This document shows positions 34,027-43,598 of a stretch of DNA of 64,000 bases, piece after piece. The position numbers were made by a program, and so were the translations under genes. The DNA comes from Sorghum bicolor (Eukaryota; Streptophyta; Magnoliopsida; Poales; Poaceae): contig NC_012876.2 of assembly GCF_000003195.3 (NCBI RefSeq), forward strand, positions 58,274,407 through 58,338,406, written 5' to 3'. How positions within the stretch are numbered: the first letter of the stretch is position 1; each line of letters begins with the position of its first letter. Under the pieces are notes generated by a model. It saw only the letters and a program-made list of their open reading frames with translations. It did not search any database and was not told the origin of the DNA.

Positions 34027-36428
34027 TGAAAGGTCCTTGTTTGGTTTTGGTAATTGAGTGACAACTTAGGTGGACTAATAGTGTTTATGTGAGATTCACA
34101 GGAGATTAGTCCACAGGTGATGATGTGATGATGGAGGAGCTCATTGCATATGAGACATGACATGGAGTCATGTGACCAAGGTGGAGAAGATCAAGATGAG
34201 GCTTGGCTTGATGGACCGGTTGCAAGAGTGAAGGGCAAGTCGGAGGCTTTGAAGCGAGGGACCGCGTGTGACGGTGAAGCTTGAGCAAGACTTCGCGCCG
34301 ATGGACTGAGCCAACGGTGAAGAGCAAGTGAGGTCAAGATCGATGAACCAATACGGTCACATGATGATATGAAGTGGATCATATCATTTGGTGATTGGTT
34401 GGTGCATGTGTTGCATCAACATTGGAGGAGATGGAATGGAAAGCACAAGGCAAAGGTATAACCTAGGGCATTTCCATTTCACCGGTTATAGGTGTGTAGA
34501 GAAGTTTATCACCGGATTTAGGATAGATGGCCGTACTATCAAGAGGGGCAAACTTGTTTGCATATCGGTCATCTAGTGCCACTTGAGCGATCTAACTTTG
34601 CATACGTGTTAGGATCGAGTGGCGTGGCAAGTTGAGAGGCTAACTCCTTTGGGAAAAAGTTTGTGAAAAATGCTAACACACTTGCACATGGTGGTGTACA
34701 CTTGGTGGTGTTGGCACATTTTCAAAGGAGGTAGAGTTCCTAGGGTTGAGAGAGGTGTGGGTTTCTCTCTCCCTCCCGCCGAGCAAGCTCGGCGGGATTC
34801 GGCGCTTTCGAGAAAATGAAGTGCATATTTTCTATTGCGCCGGTGGGAGTTTTGGAGAAGTCGCGGGAGTGTTTCTCAGTAGGAAACACTCACCGGACGC
34901 TCTGCGCGGAGGCACCGGACGCTGGCCTTTAGCGTCCGGTGTGCTGTCGGGTGCAGCAGAGTGCACCGGACGCACCGGAGAGAGTCCGGTGCTCAGCGTC
35001 CGGTGTGTGGGTGGTTTGGCGACCCTCTCTGAGCATGAGTCCGGTGAGCACCGGACGCTCAGGGTGCGTCCGGTGACCGTGCGAGTTTGCGGAGCTCTCT
35101 GCGCACGAGTCCGGTGTGCACCGGACGCGTCCGTTGTGACGCAGTTGAGCGTCCGGTGGTGCTGTACAGGCGCGCGTGCGCAGTAGCCGTTGGCGGCAAC
35201 GGTCGACTTCAAACGGCTAGTGACACGTGGCGGTCAGCTGAGCACCGGACGCTGGGTGTTGAGCGTCCGGTGCCCACGTGTTTTGCCCAGTGAAGGGGCA
35301 ACAGCTAGTTTAGCCCTTGGGGCTATAAATAGAAGTGGTGGCCGGCCTTGGCCGGTGCTGAGCACCCTTGGGACTTAGTGTCCTTGCTTGCGGAGTGCTA
35401 GTGAAGCCTCTAACTCACATATGCTTGATAGTGATCATCCGATTGTGTGAGTGAGCGATTCTAGTGCGTTGCATTGAGAGATTGCATCGAGTGGCACTAG
35501 GTGTTCGTGTTGCAAGCCGGTGGTGCTTGTTACTCTTGGAGGTTGCCACCTCCTAGACGGCTTGGTGGCTTGTGACTCCGTCGAAGCACGCAAGGAGATT
35601 GTGCGGTGCTCCGGAGAAGAGATTGTGAGGGGTACGGTGCTCACCCCGCGGGGATCGCGAAGAGCAACTCTAGTTGAGCGAGACGTGAAGAGCGACAAGT
35701 GGTCCGGCCGGATCAAGTGCTAGAGCTTGTGGTAAGCACTCCACGTGGGAGAGTGTGACTTGTAGGTCACCACTAGCAAGAGGACCGGCGGCAACCTTGG
35801 AGCTTGTCTCAACGGGGACGTAGCTTGGTGGCAACCAAGTGAACCTCGGGAGAAAATCATCGTGTCAACTTTGTTCTTCCCGTTGGTTTGCAAGTCCCTA
35901 ACACAAGCTTGTTTTTACATTCATATATTTGCGCTTGTGTAGTTGCTCTTGTAATTAGTTAGCTTGTGTAGCTTGCTAAGTTACCTTCTTGCTTGTGTAG
36001 CTAGAAGTAGTTCCCTTGCGTGACTAATTTGGTTTGTGTAACCTTGTTAGTCACATTGCTTAGTTTGTGTAGCTAAGTAATTTACGCTCTCTAATTTGGC
36101 ATTGGTTGCCTTGTTATTGAGCTTGCTAGTGAGCTTAGGCTTTGTGCGCTTTGCCTCACTAGTTTGAGTAGGAGCTCCCCGGTTTGCAAAGTACTAGTTG
36201 CATAGGTTTGTGTGACCTTGCTCCTAGATTTGGTTAGGTGAGCTCTTGCTAAGGTAGCACCTTGCTTGCTTGTTTAGGATCCTTTCAAGGTGCTAGAGAA
36301 CTTAGATAGAGGGGTGTAGTCTTGGCTAGACCGATAGTTTTAATTCCGCATTTGTTTCGGTTAGCCGGCGCGATAAGTTTTAAAAAGGACTATTCACCCC
36401 CCCTCTAGTCCGCCATCTCGACCCTTCA
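34027..36428 (+). repeat. 3' LTR of the inserted SIRE/Maximus-like element
   Basis: Begins TGAAAGGTCCTTGTTTGG after the purine tract and ends CTCGACCCTTCA, a typical end for this Copia lineage; 2402 bp. A TATA box (CTATAAATAG) is at 35323-35332. It contains a cluster of ACCGGACGCT/AGCGTCCGGT units at 34888-35275. Host reverse transcriptase sequence (DLGEASFVLG) resumes right after it. Confidence 0.8.
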
Positions 36429-37323
36429 AAGATTTAGGTGAAGCTTCATTTGTCTTGGGCATAAAGATTCACCGAGATAGAAGTCGAGGGGTATTGGGAT
36501 TATCCCAAGAGGCATATGTAGAGAAAATATTGAAGAAATTCAATATGCATAAGTGTAGACCTTCACCTGCTCCTATAGTAAAAGGTGACAAGTATGGGGA
36601 ACATCAATGTCCCAAGAGCAAGTTCGAGCGCGATCGCATGCAAGCCGTTCCATACGCTTCAGCTGTCGGAAGCTTACAGTATGCTCAAGTGTGCACACGC
36701 CCAGACCTGGCTTTTGTGACCGGGCTACTTGGCAGATATCAAAGTAATCCAAGTATGGAACACTGGAATCTAGTAAAGAAAGTCCTAAGGTACTTGCAAG
36801 GCACGAAAGGGCTCATGTTGACCTATAGAAGATCTGATGACCTACAAATAGTAGGGTATTCAAATTCTGATTACGCGGGAGATGATAGAAAGTCTACCTC
36901 AGGGTATATATTCACTCTCGCGCAAGGAGCCATATCATGGAAGAGCTCAAAACAAACAATAGTCACTGCATCGTCCACAATGTATGCTGAGTTTATTGCT
37001 TGTTATGAGGCATTAGGACAGGTGAATTGGCTTAAGAAATTTATACCCAGTTTAAAGGTGGTCGACAGCATCGATAAACCACTAAAGTTGTATTGTGACA
37101 ACGAGCCAGCAGTGTTGTATGCTCACAACAATAAGTCAAGCAATGCCGCCAAGCACATTGACATAAAATATTATGTTGTCAAGGATAAAATCCGGGATCA
37201 CGTCATAAGTCTTGAACATATAAGCACAGAAAAGATGCTAGCGGATCCGCTTACGAAAGGCTTACCGCCCAATGTGTTCAGAGAACATGTAGCCGACATG
37301 GGTTTAAGGGAAAGCCTGTGATT
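36429..37323 (+). pseudogene. Copia reverse transcriptase end and RNase H
   Basis: Resumes at DLGEASFVLGIKIHRDR, after the missing YVDD block, then PYASAVGSLQYAQVCTRPDL, SDYAGDDRKSTSGY and SSTMYAEFIA. It continues with YCDNEPAV, KHIDIKYY and ADPLTKGLP to a stop. The RNase H acidic residues (D in SDYAGD, E in YAEF, D in YCDN) are kept, and this part has no internal stop. Confidence 0.92.
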
Positions 37324-37470
37324 CCTGGATGGGCCTAAGGCGAGAATTCATCTCCAAACAGAAAAGTGTTTGTGGCTGTCTAATCTAGCAGTGATAACTG
37401 TTAAGATGAAGCATGCTCAATACACTGATTTGTGATGGGGTGAGTTGACAAAGCGAGAAAGCACAGTTGA

Positions 37471-37485
37471 GATCAAGGGGGAGAA
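37471..37485 (+). promoter_or_regulatory. Polypurine tract
   Basis: GATCAAGGGGGAGAA immediately before the 3' LTR, the usual plus-strand primer site. Confidence 0.85.
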
Positions 37486-37991
37486 TGTTAGGTTGATCTC
37501 AGGCCCAGCCCAACGGCTGGGGCCTTTTCCCTCTGGATCGCGCCCTGATCGGGGGCGCCCAACCGATCTATGGTTGGTGGGCCCCCGACGCACTGCGCCA
37601 CATATAAATAGGAGTAGGGGGCTACAGGCACACAACACGAAGTTCGTCGTGCGCCGCCAAACCCTACTCACAACCCTAGGTCGCTGATCGACAGTGCGCA
37701 GTGGCGTCGGGAAGCACCACCGCGCTGTCACCCTTCTACTCCTTCCCCGCCGTCGTTGGGCAGTGCCGCTGGAGGCCCGAAGGACGACGGGATCTACATC
37801 GCCGCAACCTCAACACCCTCGCCATGGACGCCACCGGATCTGCACCACGGTCGAAACCTAAACTCCTAGATCTGTGTCTCTTTAATTCTATTCCGATGTA
37901 CTAGATCTACTGTGTGTATATGTACCAATGTCTTTACTTGTATCTAGTATCCCAACCCGATATACTGCTAGTAGATCCTGTCTTTCTATCA
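37486..37991 (+). repeat. 3' LTR of the Copia element
   Basis: 506 bp; lacks eight bases relative to the 5' LTR near 37845 and carries seven substitutions by hand count. Confidence 0.95.
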
Positions 37992-38048
37992 ATAAATAGG
38001 CACTTAAGATGGGTCGTAGTATTATGAATCTCTCTTATAATCGGCTCC

Positions 38049-38201
38049 ATGGAGATCTTAATTGAAGAGATCAAAAGGCCGTCTGTCATTGAGAATCAGG
38101 CTCAATCCAGTACCCCAAAAGTGGAGCGACGTGCTGCTACAAATAAGGGTGAAGCTGGGAGCATCAAGCTAGAGTCCAAGAACGGAGAACCCCCTGATTA
38201 A
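38049..38201 (+). CDS. Short ORF, possible exon of an interrupted gene
   Basis: 50 codons from ATG to TAA, beginning MEILIEEIKRPSVIENQ and ending ESKNGEPPD, with balanced charged composition unusual for random AT-rich DNA. It starts 57 bp past the Copia element. It could be the last exon of a gene split by the insertion or chance. No domain recognised. Confidence 0.25.
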   Translation: MEILIEEIKRPSVIENQAQSSTPKVERRAATNKGEAGSIKLESKNGEPPD

Positions 38202-38899
38202 TTGAAGTATCAAGTCACCAAAAAAAACCAGAGTCCAAGAACTATCAACCGGTGGTGTCCCTCGGGTTTGACCAAAACGTAACAACGTATGCTTCAGCAA
38301 GCTCGTTGTAAAAAGTCAAACAAAATGTCTTAGAGCTACTTGAAAAGCAACCGATACACAAATATTATCCTTAAAATTAAATAAAAATGACCAATGTATA
38401 TATATGTCACTCTGAGAACAAAAATAGAAAAAAGGTTTATCCTCAAGTACTCTAGGGCCATGCTCAACTAGACCTAATATCATGTTTCTATTTAGCTCCA
38501 ATTATTCAATGCTGGTACTAAATATAAAACTTAAACAGAGAATTGAACACTCATCGACTAAACACAATAGTCGAGAAAATACTTCGACCCCGTTTGGTAA
38601 AGAGCTCCCATCGGCCACCAGTTTCAGCTTCTTTGATGTATTTACTGTTCGTATAAGCTTTTTTTCCTCTTTCCTCTCTCCTCTTCTCATAGAGCTAGTG
38701 AGAACAGGTGGCTCTATGAGGCAAGGAGAGAGCTATAAATAGTGTATGAATAATGAATGCATCAGAGAAGTTGGACTTTCACGAGGATGACATTCGTTGA
38801 ATATGACGAGTGTGTGCAGTGCACCCATGCAAATTATTTTATTCTCACACGCCATAAGCTTACAACTGCGAGCAAGTTGTTAATTAATCCTGCCGAGCG
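38202..38899. other. Intergenic; 3' flank of germin-like gene
   Basis: AT-rich. A GTTTGGTAAAGAGCTCC..AGAGAGCTATAAATAG patch near 38590-38740 resembles a MITE half but has no clear partner. Confidence 0.4.
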
Positions 38900-39562
38900 T
38901 TAGGGTACTGAAACAATGCCGAAGAGGGCCTTGAGCCTCATGATCTCCTTGCGATCTATGAAGGTGCCCTTGGCCACGTACTCCACGGACAGGGTGTTGC
39001 CGAAGAGCGCATAGTCATAGATCTGCAGGCTGGGGTCAGGGCTGCTGTAGGCGTTGAAGGCGATGGCGGTCGAGTTGCCGATGTTGTACTGGAAGTGCAG
39101 CAACCCCTGCGGGAACACGAAGAGGTCGCCCTTGCCTAGCTTCTTGACGTAGGCCTTATTGGTTTCCGCGCTGATGAAGCCGGCGGAAATGTTCCCCTGG
39201 ATGACGAAGATGAGCTCTGAGGCTTCCGGGTGGGTGTGCATGGGCACGACTCCACCAGGCTTGATGTCGACACGCGTGGCGGAGATGCCGAGGCCATTCA
39301 CGCCGGGGAACTGTTTCACGGTGGCGGAGGCTAGGCCGGTGTTGAAAGGTTGGATGACGGGGCCGGGCTTGGCCAGGGCATCAGAGTAGAAGTCGTCGGA
39401 GCCGACAAGAGCCTTGGGCTTGCACGGGTAGCCGGACGGCGTGGCGGGGCGGAGCAGGTCGGCGACGCAGAAGTCCTGGGTCAGAGCGAGGGAGGAGAAG
39501 GGCAGGACCAGGGAGTGCAAGGGCACTAGCACGAGGTGGACCGGGGCGGCCTTGGGCGCCAT
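38900..39562 (-). CDS. Germin-like protein
   Basis: A single exon of 220 codons, normal for germin-like proteins. Residues 1-27 are a signal peptide. C32 and C47 form the conserved disulfide in [14 protein letters not shown]. The cupin metal ligands are all present: H109 and H111 in [11 protein letters not shown]116 and H156 in GLLHFQYN. N124 (NIS) and N163 (NST) are possible glycosylation sites. The protein ends [10 protein letters not shown]. Germins are extracellular, apoplastic manganese-binding cupins, some with oxalate oxidase or superoxide dismutase activity; which one applies cannot be told from sequence. A TATA box is about 80 bp upstream. A second gene of the family is 8 kb away in the same orientation, so the locus may be an expanded tandem group. 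Confidence 0.93.
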   Translation of the reverse strand: MAPKAAPVHLVLVPLHSLVLPFSSLALTQDFCVADLLRPATPSGYPCKPKALVGSDDFYSDALAKPGPVIQPFNTGLASATVKQFPGVNGLGISATRVDIKPGGVVPMHTHPEASELIFVIQGNISAGFISAETNKAYVKKLGKGDLFVFPQGLLHFQYNIGNSTAIAFNAYSSPDPSLQIYDYALFGNTLSVEYVAKGTFIDRKEIMRLKALFGIVSVP

Positions 39563-39640
39563 GGTTACAACGCACTGCTGCGTCCTAGGTCGTGTGGCGA
39601 GTTCAGAGCTTGTGTTTGGGTCTGCATTCTTCGTTAGGTC

Positions 39641-39652
39641 TTTATATATAGG
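39641..39652 (-). promoter_or_regulatory. TATA box of the germin-like gene
   Basis: Minus-strand CCTATATATAAA about 80 bases before the ATG at 39562. Confidence 0.7.
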
Positions 39653-39670
39653 CGAGTTTCGTGTATATTA

Positions 39671-39908
39671 GAGGGTGTTTGGTGTGATCGAGGGGCTAAA
39701 GTTTAATATGTACTGTAGTATATTTGTAAACTATAGTAATTATCTAGTATCTAATCATAGACTAATTAGGTTTGAAAATTGTCTCGTAAATTATTCTCTA
39801 ACTGTGTTTTTAGTTTTATAAATAGTCTATATATTTAGCATTTTACGTATGTGTTAAAATATTCAATATGATAGAAATTAAAATTTAATATAGATAATCA
39901 AACAGGGG
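39671..39908. mobile_element. MITE with GGGTGTTTGGT ends
   Basis: GGGTGTTTGGTGTGATC at the left and GATAATCAAACAGGGGC at the right are inverted relatives. Internal ATCTAGTATCTAATCATAGACTAATTAGG is typical of this kind of element. It sits in the promoter of the germin-like gene. Confidence 0.55.
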
Positions 39909-40129
39909 CGTATATGTCCTTCGTGGCAAGTGGGCAATAATTAAAGGCGTACGTATAATGAGTTTGACATGTCACGAGCCGCATTTGTTCATGCACGTAC
40001 ATGCATTGCAGTTAGCAGCCTGACAATTGAATGATGCGTGACTGTAAGGTCAGCACAGGGAATGAATGGGATTTCGCGCAACATTCAATTATGCATGCCA
40101 TACGTGTTTTCTCAAAACTAGCGAACCAG

Positions 40130-40372
40130 GGCCTTGTTTACTTCCTGAAAAATTTTGTAAAAATTTTCAGATTTTCCGTCACATCGAATCTTTAAACGTA
40201 TGCATGGAGTATTAAATATAGATGAAAATTAAAACTAATTGCATAGTTTGGTCGGAATTGACGAGACGAATCTTTTGAGCATAGTTAGTTCATAATTGGA
40301 CAATATTTATCAAATACAAACGAAAGTGCTACTATTCCTATTTTGCAAAATTTTTTGAAAGTAAACAAGGCC
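40130..40372. mobile_element. Tourist-like MITE (GGCCTTGTTTAC family)
   Basis: GGCCTTGTTTACTTCC at the left and GTAAACAAGGCC at the right, with the family's ATCGAATCTTTAAACGTATGC and GACGAATCTTTTGAGC inside. The family is the same as the copies at 40472 and 42419. Confidence 0.8.
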
Positions 40373-40471
40373 CTGATAGGGTTGCGCGAAATCCCATCAT
40401 TCCCGCAAATTTACCAGTAGCCTAACATTGTGGTGATATGAGAGCTGGAATTGAATTCATTTTAATAACTA

Positions 40472-40714
40472 GGCCTCGTTTAGTTCAACTCGAAATTCAA
40501 AAACTTTTCAAGATTCCTGTCACATCAAATCTTGTGTCACATGTATGAAGCACTAAATATAGAAAAAAATAAAAACTAATTACACAGTTTATCTGTAATT
40601 TACGAGACGAATCTTTTGAGCCTAGTTAGTTTATAATTGGACAATATTTACCACAAACAAACGAAAATGCTACAGTACCAAAAATCTGAAATCTTTTCAG
40701 AACTAAACAAGGCT
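40472..40714. mobile_element. Tourist-like MITE inserted into a Helitron end
   Basis: GGCCTCGTTTAGTTC to GAACTAAACAAGGCT, flanked by CTA (40469-40471) and CTA (40715-40717). Removing it leaves ACTAGCAAAATATGCTCG, the Helitron terminus at 40715. Confidence 0.85.
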
Positions 40715-41629
40715 CTAGCAAAATATGCTCGTGTGTTGCAACGGGAGAAAAATAAAACTTTAAAACCTTAATGGAAAGGGACCATGGTAATGATATAATT
40801 TCTATTTATAATTTATCCTTTGTATAAAATTTGAAATATATAATTTATTTTACGATGACTATGATATCCATAATATTCGGTGACTTTTTAGGTTCCATAA
40901 AATGTTTAATTATAGTCTATAAGTAGTTATTTTTTGATGTCTCAAGAATTAGTTTGTGCGATGACCATTATAACGAGAGACCTCTCTTGATTTTTTACAT
41001 GGCAGTCATTATCGATGATCCCAGAAATATATTTATTTAGACTGGATTAGACAACAAACTACAACAAACTAATCAAGATTTAGTTCATGTACTATTGATT
41101 GATTTAGATTTTAATGAAGATAAATTTTTTGTAATCAATAGTGCATCAACAATTTAGGGGGTGTTTGGGACTGTTCTGCTCCACGTTTTTTAACTCCGCT
41201 CCATGTTTTTTAGCCAAACGGTTTTAGCTCAACGCACTCGGTTCAAGAAAAAAGAGTTGAGCTGTGAGAGCACCTAAAGAGGTACTCCACAAACTCTATT
41301 TTTTATGGAGCTGCTCTACAATAGAGTTTGTGGAGCAGTTCCAAACACCCGCTTAGTAACAAAATATTTTGTAGGGAAAATTAATAGAGTGACCTTGTTT
41401 ATTTTTTTTAACGACGGACTGGAATCTAGATTTGGTTCTATAGTGTGCGGCCTGAATACCAGATAGCGATATGATACTTTACCTTGTGTAACACGGATAG
41501 AGAGTTCTATTTTTTTCAGATGGAGTATGAGATGAGTACATAAGCTAAACATGGTATGATTAGCAAGGGAGGTCAGACTAAAAAAATACCCGACAAAAAT
41601 TAGCTGAAATTTTACCTCTTCTATATAGA
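40715..41629 (-). mobile_element. Non-autonomous Helitron (first of the cluster)
   Basis: On the minus strand it begins TCTATATAGAAGAGGTAAAATTTC at 41629, preceded by A. It ends with the stem CCCGT..ACGAG and CATATTTTGCTAG at 40715; before the MITE inserted, T followed, as expected for an A|T target. The subterminal AAGAGG(C/T)AAAATTTC is shared with the two Helitrons to the right. No helicase frame. It contains the MITE at 41159-41350. Confidence 0.7.
41159..41350. mobile_element. MITE with GGGTGTTTGG ends
   Basis: Terminal repeats GGGTGTTTGGGACTG and CAGTTCCAAACACCC, 192 bp. Related truncated copy at 5664-5860. Confidence 0.8.
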
Positions 41630-42104
41630 TTAAATTTTGTTTATTTTTTATAATGCTTCAGGTAGATATATGTAAATATAACAGTTATATTTATATTATC
41701 TTTCACAACAATATAATGCAAACATAGGAGATTGCTTTTGCTTTATCTATCCGCTCCCACGCCGCACACGCTGTAGTAGTGCTGCGAAATCACCCGCCTT
41801 TCACGGGTACACACTGCACAACCACACGGAGGAGAATACGAATGGGCAGAAGTCTGAGGCAAATACGCGACACGTGAACTCTCAGTCTCTTGCCAGTCCA
41901 GAAGCCCAAGCAACGTGGCAGTGCAAACTCTATGGGCTTTCGTGGAGCCGAGCGCAAGGTGGTCCGCGGCCCACTGCGACTACGTTGCAGCTCCGCCCGT
42001 GTATATATAGATTCCTACAGGAGCACTGTAATAATTATGTTAATAAATAGATCAGACAAAAAAATTCAGACCAAAGAGGCTAAAATTTTGCCATTTTAGT
42101 ATTA
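41630..42104. other. Helitron-like remnant and unexplained sequence
   Basis: The right end (42030-42104), read on the minus strand as AATGGCAAAATTTTAGCC followed by GGTCTGAATTTTTTTGTCTG, matches the subterminal start of the neighbouring Helitrons but lacks the TC terminus. The rest is unassigned. Confidence 0.45.
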
Positions 42105-42306
42105 CTAGTAAAAATGCTCGTGCGTTGCAACGGGAGAAAAAAAAGCTGTCAAATCTATATCTACATGGATATCTCTATTATCTAATTATATATCTATATA
42201 TTTTGTTCGTCCATATGGCGAGGTAGGAGTAGGCTGGATCGATGGAAGATTGCCTAGAAATGTAATGTGACGTGCTGTAGATTTTATTTCACATCCATGC
42301 CAGGAT

Positions 42307-42972
42307 CTATGTATCCAACAATTTATCTTGGTTCTTGCTTTCCATCTTGTTACTTTCCTCCCTTATCACACGCTTGAAATTCCTAAGCTCAGCAGAGTCC
42401 TCACCATACACCATCTTGGGCCTTGTTTACTTCTACCTAAAATTTTTCAAGATTTCCTATCACATCGAATCTTTAGACATATGCATGAAGTATTAAATAT
42501 AGACGAAAATAAAAACTAATTACACAGTTTGGTCAGAATTTACGAGACGAATCTTTTGAGCCTAGTTAGTCCATAGTTGGACAATAATTACCACAAATAA
42601 ACGAAAATACTACAGTGTCCACAAGGAACTAAACACGGTGTTGATGTTATCCACTCAAGCACTGCAAGCTTCCCGGTCACATCTGTTGCGTGGCACGCCA
42701 AAGAACTCATCAAAAACCTTTGGTTCCACCCTGCAGAATCTAGGTCGGTCTTGGTAGATGTTGCAGGTGCGGGTGGCCTTGTCGTAGTTGATGCACCATC
42801 CATCAGAGCCGATCCTGTACAGCTTGAGGCCATCGGGATGGTCGGCAAAGATCTCGTCACGAGTGGGGAAGTCGGGGCCCTTGAACAGCTTGCAACATGC
42901 GCTGCATCCGCTCGCGCACTTCCACCGCACCAGCCTCTTCGCCTTCGCCTTCTCTTGCTGCTGCTGCTGCAT
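42307..42972 (-). pseudogene. Zinc/iron-chelating (YkgJ/UPF0153-type) protein, captured and broken
   Basis: The frame from 42972 has a Gln run then RLVRWKCASGCSACCK (C19, C23, C26, C27) and GWCINYDKATRTCNIY..RPRFCRVEPKVFDEFFGV. This is the Cys-rich pattern of the putative zinc- or iron-chelating domain family found in plant (often plastid) proteins and bacteria. A TGA at 42655 stands where the family has Cys. A MITE with TTG duplications (42419-42640) then splits the codon run. Beyond it the same protein continues (MVYGEDSAELRNFKRVIRE) to a TAG at 42307. Upstream, a different frame (43039 leftward) may be the original N-terminus, shifted at the CAG repeat. No introns are visible in the captured part. 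Confidence 0.8.
42419..42640. mobile_element. Tourist-like MITE inside the captured gene
   Basis: GGCCTTGTTTACTTC to GGAACTAAACACGGTG, flanked by TTG at 42416-42418 and 42641-42643. Confidence 0.85.
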
Positions 42973-43598
42973 ATAATATTCCCCTCCTCACCTCGCCGCC
43001 CTCCAGCCTCTGCGGGCCGCGCGCTTCTCCCAGCTCCACTGGGCGGCGGCTCTTCTTGGCCTCGCCCGACGGCCTCGCGCCAGACTTCTTGCTGCTCGGG
43101 GTCTCGCTCTGTCGAGGCAGGGGCTGTGGCGGCGGTGGCGGGCTCGGGGGCTTGGCCTCGCCCCGCCGCTAGCCCTTCCTCTTCCTTCCGCCAGAGGACA
43201 ATGCGGCGACGGGGTCAGCCTAATGGATATAGACCTGCCGCAACTGGCACCTATGGCCACCGTGGTGGATGCCGCCCACGCCGCCCTGGACAGGACAGGC
43301 AGAGCAGGTTGTTGCGCACGGTCAGCTGCGGTCAGGAGGGAAAGAGCCTCTTGGACGGTTTGGTCAGATCCGCGTGCATTCTGCCGTGTGCGGGAGACGG
43401 GAGGAGAGGGGAGGGAAGGTACGGACTGGAGATTAAAGTGGTGGGCTTGCATAGTTCTATACGGGCTGCAGTTGTAAAGACTGGAGATATTGGTTTGGCC
43501 AAAGTGATGGAAAGTGGCGGACAGAAAAAAAAAAAGACAGACTTCGAGGCAGAAAAAAAAATGCAGACTGAAATTTTGCCTCTTTATAAATATATAGA

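Larger units (their letters stand above)
27216..37991 (+). mobile_element. Copia LTR retrotransposon, disrupted by a second Copia element
   Basis: Two LTRs (514 and 506 bp) beginning TG and ending CA, flanked by ATAAA at 27211-27215 and 37992-37996. The primer site TGGTATCAGC follows the 5' LTR and a purine tract precedes the 3' LTR. Gag, protease, integrase, reverse transcriptase and RNase H are in Copia order. By hand the LTRs differ by seven substitutions and one 8 bp gap in about 506 aligned bases (about 1.4%), suggesting insertion within roughly the last half million years at usual grass rates (inference). The coding part has a stop, two frameshifts and a large insertion/deletion in reverse transcriptase, so it cannot be autonomous. 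Confidence 0.95.
42105..43598 (-). mobile_element. Non-autonomous Helitron carrying a gene fragment
   Basis: Begins TCTATATATTTATAAAGAGG at 43598 (minus strand), ends with hairpin CCCGT-TGCAACGC-ACGAG and CATTTTTACTAG at 42105, then T. Its 5' end directly abuts the 3' CTAG of the next Helitron with no base between. It carries a YkgJ-type gene copy in the same direction and a later MITE. Confidence 0.8.

Noticed and set aside
34746..35293. Frames in the long LTR
   Set aside because: Made by the CCGGAC repeat units; no gene.
39381..39575. Frames overlapping the germin-like genes (also 47675-48345)
   Set aside because: Antisense or shifted shadows; the cupin frame is clear.
40130..40372. Reading this MITE as a hAT because it can be seen as CAGGGCC..GGCCCTG
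   Set aside because: No eight-base duplication; relatives in the window show three-base duplications.
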